Positions 8,613 through 16,933 of a stretch of DNA of 40,741 nt are shown here, one piece after another (the first letter of the stretch is position 1; each line of letters opens with the position of its first letter). The DNA comes from Tritrichomonas foetus (Eukaryota > Parabasalia > Tritrichomonadida > Tritrichomonadidae). The notes beneath the pieces were generated by a model. The model did no database searches. It was not told the origin of the DNA and saw only the letters and a program-made list of their open reading frames with translations. The position numbers and the translations under genes were made by a program. Location of the stretch: NCBI GenBank assembly GCA_001839685.1, contig MLAK01000991.1:1-40741 (forward strand). Direction: 5' to 3'.

Positions 8613-10625
8613 TTAATGTGAAGGAACTCTTTTGAATAGCTGATAAGATTCGTAAGCAAAAACTAACTTCCATGGTCCATTTTCTCCAATTGCAGTTTTG
8701 TTAAGGTGTTCTTCATAGTGTTGCCTATCATGTTGAAGAATATAAGTAATCATCGGCAAAATATCTGATTCTGGATTTTTCACTAACTTTGCAACTTCAT
8801 CACGATAATAAAACCAAATATAATTCATTTCCAAATTAGTTCTAGGATGAGTTTTGAAAGAAGTTCTTCCAGCAAGAGTCGTTACAGGATTGAAGATGGA
8901 ATCAGGTGCTAAGAAAATATCACTTTTCTTGGTATTTTTAATAATAAAATCGGCAACTTTTTCTTCAGCTTCATACCAAATTTTCTGATCATAATTCCAT
9001 TGTTTCTTAAGTCCTAATAATGAAGAGGCTGATGTTGTTGAGATAAAAATAATTGATAAAGCTAAGAAAACACCCTGAGTTTCTTCATTCTTGAATGAAA
9101 ATGATATTTTTTTCAGAGCAATTGGAACAAGAATACAGCCAAATAGAATCCAAGTTGTATAGAAAAAGAAAATCGAATGATAATTAATTTGCTGAAATAA
9201 AATAATATTTCCAATAATGAAACCAGGAAGGGTAGCCAAATATAAAAGAAGTTGCTTCTTTTCTAAAAAGAACCAAAGAACAAATAAAGCCAAAAATGGA
9301 TAAAATCCAAGATTTTGGAACCAAAGAACAAGTAACGGGAAATAATAACCATTCTGTATTTGCTCATTCCATAATAACTCAAATCTAATCCAGCTCAAAT
9401 CCATACCAGTTTTTCTATAATTCATTAAAGGAATAAAAACCACAACAACAAAAGCAATAATCATTTTTTGAAGAGATTTCCAAATGACTTTCATTAGATT
9501 TCTGTTATTTCGTTCATTAAAGAATAAAATAGCAAAATATGAGATTAAATAAATTAGAATCGAAAAGAAACCTTGATGTTGCATAGGTGCAGTAAAAGCA
9601 GCTAAAATTCCAATTGCTATATATTCATTTGGACTAGGTTTTTTCATTTTTATGAATATGGCTAAAATCGATGAAAATGAATATAAAATGAATGGTATAT
9701 TTCTATGTGGAATTAAATATAACAGAATTGGATGTAGCCAACAAGAGTTAGAAAAACCATTATTATAAACATAATCAGCATTCATATCACGCCTTCCTTT
9801 TGCAGAAAACCAGCTCATAAACCCAAATCCACCCATTGTTAAAATCATAAAAAGTGAAACAAATGGAAGAAATTTGGATTCACTTAACAAGAATGAAATC
9901 ATGAAAAATATAAAAAGAAAAGAAGTTAGAGCAATTAAAGATGGAACAAATAATGCCATGTTAAGTGAAGCTCCGCTCATAATAAGCATCGATGAATGAT
10001 AAGCAGAAAACCAAGAGCTTCGTGCTCGACATTGATAGCAAATTGGATGTTTGATTGAAAAAATATTTGAACGTCCGCTGTTCCAACCTGTTACGAAAGA
10101 ATTAATCAGCATTATTTCTTTAGCTATATCTGATGCCATATTCTGTGTGTTAATATTTCTTAAATTTTTTATTTTTTTCGCTTTTTTGAAAAAATGAAAT
10201 TCTTTCGAAAAAAACAACATTTTTTCAATTTATTTGAAAAAAATAAATAATAAACATACTTTATTATAATTGTTGTTTGTCACTAAATAAAAATGAGATG
10301 TTAATTTCAAAGAAATGAAAAAAGAAATTAATAAAGCAAAAATTTCATACTTTGATGGAAATTCAATTTTGACATATTTCTTTTGTGAGCGTTTTAAAAA
10401 TAGATAAGTTGAGAAAAAACATGAACCAATAATATGCAATATCACGTGGAATAAATTGTTTCCAAAAATCATCGCAAAAAAAAAGAAAATGAGGGTTGAT
10501 GTAATCATTCCGAATGGAAGCGATATTATTACTTTTAAAATGAATTCAATCTTTTTGCGAAGACCCCATACAGTAATTTCGAAACCAAGCCAGAGTTGTG
10601 AAAAAATTAAAATTATCCACAACAT
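8613..10625 (-). CDS. GT-C-like polytopic membrane protein, two exons
   Basis: Exon 1 (10260-10625, 122 codons) and exon 2 (8613-10142, 509 codons plus stop) join in phase 0 to give a 631-residue protein with about a dozen membrane helices. Four helices are in exon 1 and the rest are in the first two thirds of exon 2. A soluble C-terminus of about 150 residues contains APDSIFNPVTTLAGRTSFK. An N-terminal loop has SDIAKEIMLINSFVTGWN (about 126-143), and the C-terminal domain has a GRT-type motif. This layout resembles GT-C glycosyltransferase-like proteins of the ER, but the family is inferred from architecture only and I see no certain catalytic Asp pair. An initiator TCATAT lies at 10640-10645. 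A short out-of-frame ATG lies between it and the start. Confidence 0.75.
10143..10259 (-). other. Spliceosomal intron with parabasalid signals (117 nt)
   Basis: Read on the minus strand, the intron begins GTATGTTTAT and ends ATTAACACACAG. This matches the parabasalid consensus of GTAYGT at the 5' end and a fused branch-point/3' splice motif ACTAACACACAG at the 3' end. Removing it joins two open frames in phase (AAG before, AAT after) and bypasses an in-frame TAA. The 117-nt length is within the range known for Trichomonas introns. It is the only such intron I found in the window. Confidence 0.9.
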
Positions 10626-10639
10626 TTGATTGACATGTT

Positions 10640-10645
10640 ATATGA
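10640..10645 (-). promoter_or_regulatory. Initiator of the two-exon membrane protein gene
   Basis: TCATAT on the minus strand fits TCAYWW. It would give a leader of about 17 nt before the ATG at 10625. The leader would contain an out-of-frame ATG followed by a seven-codon frame. Confidence 0.4.
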
Positions 10646-10789
10646 AATAATCAATTTCACCAAATGATTGTAAATCATTTGTAAGAAATTTCCGTGTCGT
10701 GCAATTTAAAATTTAAAAAATTATTAATAAAAAGATATAAAATCTTATAGAGTTTATCTTGAAACCAAAATAATTAAATTATTTGATGT

Positions 10790-11494
10790 TTACTGGAATA
10801 TTAAGTATTTTGGTTGTCTTTTTCCACTACTATGATATTGAATGTAACTTTCACCAATCTTCACAATTCTTCCATTGTTTTCAATTACTCTTTCTTTTGG
10901 TGTTTCAACAACAATAACATTCTGATCTTTTGTTATTGGTTCTACCCAACCAATTGGTCTTCGATGATACACTTTCGATGAGTCTGTTGCACTTTTAATG
11001 ACAATTCCAGGGTTTTTATTGGTGCTTAATCTTTGCTCATTCATTTTGGTGGCAGTACTTATGTCATGAAAAGGAACTTCATTTATGATGTTGTGATTAT
11101 TATTGACAATTTTCTTTCTTCGGGCATTTGAATGATAAACAACATAAGATTCTGTTGAAGTTGACCATTTATCACCTTTTACTTCAATTGAGTGATTTTC
11201 TTCTTTATTTGAATTTTGGTTAATCACTTGGATGTCACCCCAATTACGAACAACTTTTTTGCCTGTTCTTCTTACTCCTTTTGAATGAAAAATCGAAGTT
11301 GATTCTGTATGTATTTTGTCTGCTTCTGTACCATGTGAATTTGGACTTTCACCTGAACATGGTTCACTGATTTCAACAGAATGATAATCTTCCTTCTTTA
11401 CTTGTCCTTCAGTGGGCTTTTGTGTTCTTGAACCACTACTTTTAATTATAACATATGAGTTTCCTATGATTTTCGTTAACTCAGCTTCTGCCAT
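10790..11494 (-). CDS. Protein of two alternating short motifs, unknown function
   Basis: This 234-residue hydrophilic protein has no signal peptide or membrane segment. It contains a recurring motif A of the form (E/N)SYxxYHSxGxR at about residues 12-23, 64-76, 115-127, a degenerate copy at 172-180, and 215-226. These are interleaved with motif B, E-x-HS(V/I)E(I/V), at about 35-42 and 98-105, and perhaps 141-147. The copies are too diverged to be a recent DNA expansion, so the repeat pattern is probably under selection. Short spaced Tyr/His/Arg motifs of this kind occur in filament- or microtubule-associated proteins, but that is only a guess. The gene is divergent from Vps16. No perfect initiator precedes the ATG at 11494. 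Confidence 0.6.
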   Translation of the reverse strand: MAEAELTKIIGNSYVIIKSSGSRTQKPTEGQVKKEDYHSVEISEPCSGESPNSHGTEADKIHTESTSIFHSKGVRRTGKKVVRNWGDIQVINQNSNKEENHSIEVKGDKWSTSTESYVVYHSNARRKKIVNNNHNIINEVPFHDISTATKMNEQRLSTNKNPGIVIKSATDSSKVYHRRPIGWVEPITKDQNVIVVETPKERVIENNGRIVKIGESYIQYHSSGKRQPKYLIFQ

Positions 11495-11908
11495 TTATTT
11501 TCTGTCTCTGTTATAAAAAAATCTGATGTGAGGAGATTTTTTTGAGAGACACAAAATCAATTATTTCTGAAATTTTGAAAGTTTCCAATGTAATGTTCTC
11601 AATATTTCTCAATCACTTTCATCGTTTTTATCATTTCATACTCCACAGAGTTTTAATATGGAAAAACTTTGATAAATTTTAGTATCCAACTCTTTCCATA
11701 TAATATAATATAAGGTCATCTTCTGCAATAAGTTTTAACCACATAAACAGAAATCACGCGAAGACAATATTTTTTTTCATCTGAGATGAGAATCACGAAA
11801 TACCGATCATTTATGGTCAATGAAAACACCAACAACCATGTCACTTTTCAAATAAAATGCATGATTTGAAAGTTGATTCAAAAAGTTGAACGAATAAAAA
11901 GTTTTGCG
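11495..11908. other. Divergent intergenic region upstream of Vps16
   Basis: This AT-rich spacer of about 410 nt must hold two promoters. An initiator-like TCACTT at about 11841 on the plus strand is the only candidate core element seen for Vps16. Two short ATG frames that stop quickly lie between it and the chosen start. No RNA gene or remnant was seen. Confidence 0.35.
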
Positions 11909-14632
11909 ATGGAAGCTCTTGTTGGACACCAATCTTTTAGCAATTTAATTGTTCAGAAAGTATCCAGCGATTGGAAAAATGTTGCTGATTCAAATGTTTC
12001 AATTAAGAAAATATGGGATATTTTTTCTCCCTTCGAAATCGATCCCATTATCCACAAATATTCAGGTGGTTCAGATGGTCGAATTATTGCACGCCACGAA
12101 CGAATTTTCTCAAAAAACTCCAACCGATCAGTCACATTGCATGATCACAAATTTAACGTCATTGCAACATGCCCGGTCTATGAATCCTGCACGGACATTT
12201 TTATTTACGTTTGCCCGAATGATGATCTTCGAATTGTGACCACAAATGGTCGATTAATTACATATACAGGAGACAGACTTGTTTCCAATGAGGACATTTT
12301 GGTGGAAGAAGCTGACATTATAAGTGTAGCCTTTTGGGATACTGGCTTTGTTTATCTCGATAAAAATTATAATCTTGTGAGTGTTCCATTTTTCCAAAAT
12401 CCAAAAATTATTGCAGAGAAAGTGAATACTGGAATACCAACTGTTTTTGATGTGATTCCGCCAGCTTATACTGCTACTGGAAATCCTTTCGTGCTAATTT
12501 CTGATTCTGACGGGAATCTTCTCGTTGTGAGTGAAGATATTGAATTTTCGACAAAAATGCCTGCTCCAATAATTTCAATGGCTATTTCTCCTCAATTTCG
12601 ATTTATTGCTTTTATTATTGAACCTATGACATTAATCATTACACCTATTACTCTCGATTCTCTTCTTTTTAGAATGGATATTGATGAAGGTGACATTTTT
12701 GAGCAAATTAGTTGGATTGGAAATGATGCTCCAATTATCACGTTTGACGATCTTTCAATTATTGTTTTAAATACAGGAAATACAATAGAAATTCCTATAA
12801 ATGGTAAAGCTGTTGTGTTCTCTTCTTCTGAACACGCTTTAATATTATCATCAAAATCCCTGATTCGGACTTTCTTTCCAACAGAAGCTTTTACAAATTG
12901 CATGGCTACAGTTTCAACAATTTCTGATCAAACAAATTCACAAAAAAACGCACCTCGAACAAATGTTAATAGCCAACAATCTGCTTTGACTCAATCCATT
13001 ACTCCAGCATCACGTTTAATTGATGCATTTTGTAATAAAATCCCTGGCCAGCTTCTTTTAATGAAAGAAAATCATCAACTTGAAGATGCAATTAAAGATT
13101 GTATTGAAGCTGCAACTCAATGCGATGATAATTGTGAATCAAATTTGAATTTTGGTGTTGCAACAGCCCAAACAACTTTAATGATGGCTGCTTGTTTTGG
13201 TCGATCTTATTTATCACATTATCAATCAGATGAGTTCAAAAATGTAACAAGAGCTCTACGTCTTGTAAATATGTTTAAAGGTGAACTAAATATTATTGTT
13301 ACAGCAAATGAGCTTATAGAAAAGGTTTCTAATAATGGAACTGATGATATTGTTAGTCGTTTGTGTGTTAGAGAGTTTTATTCACCAGCAATGGAAGTGG
13401 CTGATATTTTTGGAAGTGATAAAACTTTGATTGTTACTCACTGGTGTGGAAAAATAATTAATTCTGTAATGGATGATGATTTAGCTTTTAACTTCATTAA
13501 ACAAAAGTTTGGGCAATTGTTTGATTCAGCAAATGTTGCAACAATTGCACTTTCTTGTGTAAGAATGAGTTTGGCACATCGAATTGCAGATAGTGAAAAG
13601 AATCGATCACTTGTAATTCCTTTTTATATGTCTGCTGGACTTTGGGATTCAGCAATTACTGCTGCAGCTAGTTCATGCGACTCAAACTTATTTATTGAGG
13701 TTTTAAGAAGGGCAATTGAAACTATTAGTGAAGATGAAATTGTTGCTGCAATTGGTCGTGACTATTTTTCATATGCTACTGTATCAAAACTAATAGAAGG
13801 TAAAAAAGTCGATAAAACTAATATTAACGATAATCAGAAAAATTCACAAAGAAAAAATACTCGACTTGCTCGTAAAAAGGTTACCAAGAAGTCTAATTCT
13901 GATAATCCAGAAGAAAATGGACAAGATAATCTAGAAGATGGTGATAAGCAACAGAATGAGAACAGTGATGAACACCAGTTTTCAAAATATATTAAAAAAG
14001 TGACTTTGACACCTGCTTTAATAGAATGCTATGTTCGAAAAGGAATGAAAGCAATTAGTGAGAAAACAGAAAGCGAAAAAGTTCATATTTTTTATTCTGG
14101 ACTGAAAAAACTTTCGATCGATTTTCAACAACCACAATGGCTAGAAAATTTGATTAATTCTTATAAGTTTTACTTCAAACTGAGAAGAATTCAAAACAAT
14201 TTGGTGAGAGAATTCAATGATATTAGCTATAATGGATTAACTTTGAATCAAACAATGAAAAAAGCTGCAGATAGTCATTGTTTAATAAAATTACTTGAAA
14301 TCGCAAAATCGGAAAAAATTGAGATCACTGAAAGGAAAGTGATATCAGTTATTGGCCCATATTTCGGAAAGAACGGAAAATTTGTTGATTTTAAGACAAT
14401 TTTTTCAGATGAAATGTTTAAAGGATGTTATTATTTGACTACATTAATTGCTGTACAATATTTTAATGAAGAACAAGTCAATGAATTCATTTCTAGTTTT
14501 CCTGACCCAAAGAAACAAGCCAATATACGTGAAAGCCTTAATAATAACAAATTTGGGGACGAAATATTTGGAACAAAGAATTTGAACTGCAAATTATTTA
14601 AGGCTGGCGTAATGGAAACCTTACTTGCATAA
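11909..14632 (+). CDS. VPS16: Vps16, core subunit of HOPS/CORVET tethering complexes
   Basis: Vps16 pairs with Vps33 in the CORVET and HOPS complexes that tether endosomes and lysosomes before fusion. This 907-residue protein follows the Vps16 plan: a beta-propeller-like N-terminal half (about 30-345) and a helical C-terminal half beginning with AQTTLMMAACFGRSYL (about 415-430). It continues through LRLVNMFKGELNIIVTANEL, FYSPAMEVADIFG and SLAHRIADSEKNRSLVIPFY, where the family has its conserved ALRLLNxxR, LYPLAxxI and LAIKLLE-type segments. A charged low-complexity insert (about 630-693, Lys/Asn/Glu/Asp-rich) interrupts the C-terminal domain. The open frame starts upstream at TTG; the first ATG is at 11909. 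The length is somewhat above the usual 840, mostly due to the insert. Confidence 0.85.
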   Translation: MEALVGHQSFSNLIVQKVSSDWKNVADSNVSIKKIWDIFSPFEIDPIIHKYSGGSDGRIIARHERIFSKNSNRSVTLHDHKFNVIATCPVYESCTDIFIYVCPNDDLRIVTTNGRLITYTGDRLVSNEDILVEEADIISVAFWDTGFVYLDKNYNLVSVPFFQNPKIIAEKVNTGIPTVFDVIPPAYTATGNPFVLISDSDGNLLVVSEDIEFSTKMPAPIISMAISPQFRFIAFIIEPMTLIITPITLDSLLFRMDIDEGDIFEQISWIGNDAPIITFDDLSIIVLNTGNTIEIPINGKAVVFSSSEHALILSSKSLIRTFFPTEAFTNCMATVSTISDQTNSQKNAPRTNVNSQQSALTQSITPASRLIDAFCNKIPGQLLLMKENHQLEDAIKDCIEAATQCDDNCESNLNFGVATAQTTLMMAACFGRSYLSHYQSDEFKNVTRALRLVNMFKGELNIIVTANELIEKVSNNGTDDIVSRLCVREFYSPAMEVADIFGSDKTLIVTHWCGKIINSVMDDDLAFNFIKQKFGQLFDSANVATIALSCVRMSLAHRIADSEKNRSLVIPFYMSAGLWDSAITAAASSCDSNLFIEVLRRAIETISEDEIVAAIGRDYFSYATVSKLIEGKKVDKTNINDNQKNSQRKNTRLARKKVTKKSNSDNPEENGQDNLEDGDKQQNENSDEHQFSKYIKKVTLTPALIECYVRKGMKAISEKTESEKVHIFYSGLKKLSIDFQQPQWLENLINSYKFYFKLRRIQNNLVREFNDISYNGLTLNQTMKKAADSHCLIKLLEIAKSEKIEITERKVISVIGPYFGKNGKFVDFKTIFSDEMFKGCYYLTTLIAVQYFNEEQVNEFISSFPDPKKQANIRESLNNNKFGDEIFGTKNLNCKLFKAGVMETLLA

Positions 14633-15002
14633 ACTTTGTTTATTTTTTGTATTTTCTATTTATCTTCGAAAAAGTGAAGTCATATTCATATTAAATTTTC
14701 TTTTTATTTATTTTTCTTTTATTATAACTAATCTTCTCTTGAAGAATCATATTATTGTTTTGCAGTGAAGTAATTATATTGTTAGGTTATTCTTTCCTTA
14801 ATTAAAAAAATTGTGATATTAACATTAATATGAGTATAATTATTCACAAGCAGAAATCAAATTATCAAAAGAAAAACATTGGTTAATGACTGTATAAATC
14901 GAATGAAATAATAAGAAAGAATTCATGTACACCAAAAATAATTTAATACAACTTTTCAGCTGAAATAAAATAGATAAAAAATAAATCATACATTGCGGTT
15001 GC
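14633..15002. other. Convergent 3' spacer between Vps16 and CFAP77
   Basis: About 370 nt of AT-rich sequence with T-rich runs. Both flanking genes end here, so only 3' untranslated ends are expected. An open frame on the minus strand (14840-15070) overlaps the CFAP77 3' end and is not supported. Confidence 0.5.
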
Positions 15003-16013
15003 TCACCAATAATCGACAATTGCGTAGCGATCAATATCACGGAATCTTGGGATCTTATATGTATCAGCATAAGATGGAGGTGGATCTGGCTTATACGATT
15101 CCCCTCTCGAAGCTCGTGTATGCCTAATTCCTTTTGGCTTCACGGCAGCTTTCTTTGCCTTTCTTGCCTTTTGGACCTCTCTTCTTGCGAGTGCTTTCGC
15201 TTTGGCATCTTTGTAACCTTGCCAGGTGAGGCATTCTTTCATTTCAGTTGAGACTGGAGTTGGAATACCATGAACCATTTGGCGCTGCTTATATCTTAAA
15301 AACTCATCTTCTTGAACTTGGAAGTTTTCTTCAGGTTTCACAAAAATATCATTTTTCTCTTTGAAGTCGCGATATTCGCTCGCTGTTACACAGCCAGCAC
15401 GAAGTGCTTGTCGATTGGTTTCAATGAAATCTGTCTTTCCCCTTGTCTTTTTCTCAGTTTGCTGCTTGACACGAGTTGGCATTGAAATCGCATCGATGGC
15501 GGTTTTTGAGTTCGCGATTGGCCTTCTTGCAGTTGACACAGAATTGATGGAATAAGCGCGGGAATAAACAGAGCTTGTGTCAGACATTCCGTCATAACCG
15601 GGCCGTCCTCCAGGCGAATTCATATTTCGTTGTGCAAGAATTTCCGGATCGATTTTTGAGGAGCAGATTGAACGATCAAGATTTCTGGGATCATAGCCGT
15701 CGTAAATTGTCCTCATATTTCTTGAGTGTTGAGCTGCAGCGGAAGTTTGAGAGTATGTCGACTCAAGCGATGGTGATCTCGATCTCCTTCGTTTAACTGA
15801 AGATGATCTTCGACGGGTATTGTCATTTTGTATTGGATTTCCCCATTTAAGGCACTCAGCAACACTGTGGTCGTCGTGAGCTTGATAACCGTATCGATAT
15901 TCTGTTGGCGGAAGGTCTCTTGTTGTATCAGTGACGCGGCCAACCTTATGCCTGACGAGCATAACGTTGGTTTTCATTGATGGGCGCTGATCGCAGAAGG
16001 GCCGTTGTTTCAT
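15003..16013 (-). CDS. CFAP77-like axonemal microtubule inner protein
   Basis: CFAP77 (DUF4483 family) is a microtubule inner protein of the axonemal B-tubule in ciliated and flagellated cells. The 336 residues show its landmarks. An N-terminal segment (about 18-60) reads MLVRHKVGRV, then YRYGYQ and VAECLKWGNP. A C-terminal segment at 195-217 reads DFIETNRQALRAGCVTASEY, the most characteristic match. RQMVHGIPTPVSTEMKECL follows at 244-262. Between them is an Arg/Ser-rich disordered insert (about 65-190) absent from typical homologues. The protein ends in a basic Lys/Ala segment and a Tyr/Pro-rich tail. Codon use is C/G-rich like the gene at 6731. The open frame extends to an upstream TTG; the ATG at 16013 follows an initiator and is preferred. 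Confidence 0.75.
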   Translation of the reverse strand: MKQRPFCDQRPSMKTNVMLVRHKVGRVTDTTRDLPPTEYRYGYQAHDDHSVAECLKWGNPIQNDNTRRRSSSVKRRRSRSPSLESTYSQTSAAAQHSRNMRTIYDGYDPRNLDRSICSSKIDPEILAQRNMNSPGGRPGYDGMSDTSSVYSRAYSINSVSTARRPIANSKTAIDAISMPTRVKQQTEKKTRGKTDFIETNRQALRAGCVTASEYRDFKEKNDIFVKPEENFQVQEDEFLRYKQRQMVHGIPTPVSTEMKECLTWQGYKDAKAKALARREVQKARKAKKAAVKPKGIRHTRASRGESYKPDPPPSYADTYKIPRFRDIDRYAIVDYW

Positions 16014-16022
16014 GATCAAAAA

Positions 16023-16040
16023 ATATGAACTGTACGTTAA
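16023..16040 (-). promoter_or_regulatory. Initiator plus TTAACGTAC motif of the CFAP77 gene
   Basis: On the minus strand TTAACGTAC (16032-16040) is followed at once by an initiator TCATAT (16023-16028), with the ATG 12 nt after the initiator A. This is the tightest motif-initiator pairing in the window. Confidence 0.55.
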
Positions 16041-16383
16041 CCAAAAAATTCATTATTAACCGCATTTTTGACTGGCTAAATAAACATTGAAGATTGTAAT
16101 TTCTAATAATACGTTATTTTATTGTAAAATCATAGAATTTTTTGCGAATATCTGAAAAATTGAATGGATATCTTATCCAAATTCCGCAAAAGTTTGAAAA
16201 GCACCATTATTGTGGAAATTACACATGATAATCGCTATATTTCATTGATTTAATTAACTCTAATTCATCAGGAATAATTTAAAATGTTTTATCAAAACGT
16301 CTAATTCAAACTAATATATTTAATCATCAAAATAAAAGATTTAGAACAGGAAAATGTTCAGAAATGAATTTCAGAATTGATTT

Positions 16384-16921
16384 CTATGATTGAACATGAA
16401 TTTGGAGACAGATTGTCATACCAAAACAAAATTCTGTATTATCTTCGAATAATGAGAGTGCCCAAGCTGGACCACGACCGTTCATATCAGTAACAAATAG
16501 AACTTTAGAGGAACTTCCACCCTAAACAGAAGATGAAATTCAAATGATTGATTCGTCATCTTTATCTTCATAATTTCAGTATTTATAACATTCTTTAATT
16601 TTAACAAGATCTGCACTAAACCTTCATAACTTATGAATAAATTTTACATAAAGATGGATTGAATTCATTTACATTTTTTCAATTTTATAGTGATATTTTT
16701 CTGACATCATTTTGTGAGTTGTTGCATGTCAGAAACATTGAAGATGGATGAACATAAATTTCGTCGATAATTGCGGATTCTTTTTGAGAAAAATGGACTG
16801 TTGAAATCATCAGGTTTGAATAAGCTAGACATCTCTCTATAGTTGAGAAACCCTCATCATAAGTATACAAGAAGTTAAACAAATTTAGTAGAATATTATT
16901 GAATAGATATTGTTTATTCAT
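16384..16921 (-). pseudogene. Decayed gene just downstream of the surface protein gene
   Basis: Two well-composed coding stretches lie on the minus strand. One is 16685-16921 (78 codons, with STIERCLAYSNL and YVHPSSMFLTCNNSQ). The other is 16384-16521 (45 codons, with SKVLFVTDMNGRGPAWALSL). Between them are stops in every frame, and no parabasalid splice signals are visible. The first stretch begins only about 12 nt after the stop of the surface protein gene, leaving no room for its own promoter. I read this as a truncated, multiply frameshifted gene. The family is not recognised. The rest of the 16014-16933 gap is featureless AT-rich DNA. Confidence 0.5.
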
Positions 16922-16933
16922 GTTAAATCCTTT

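Noticed and set aside
8613..10625. Two separate membrane protein genes at 8613-10220 and 10230-10625
   Set aside because: Canonical intron signals join them in phase, and the first codons of the downstream frame are translated intron sequence.
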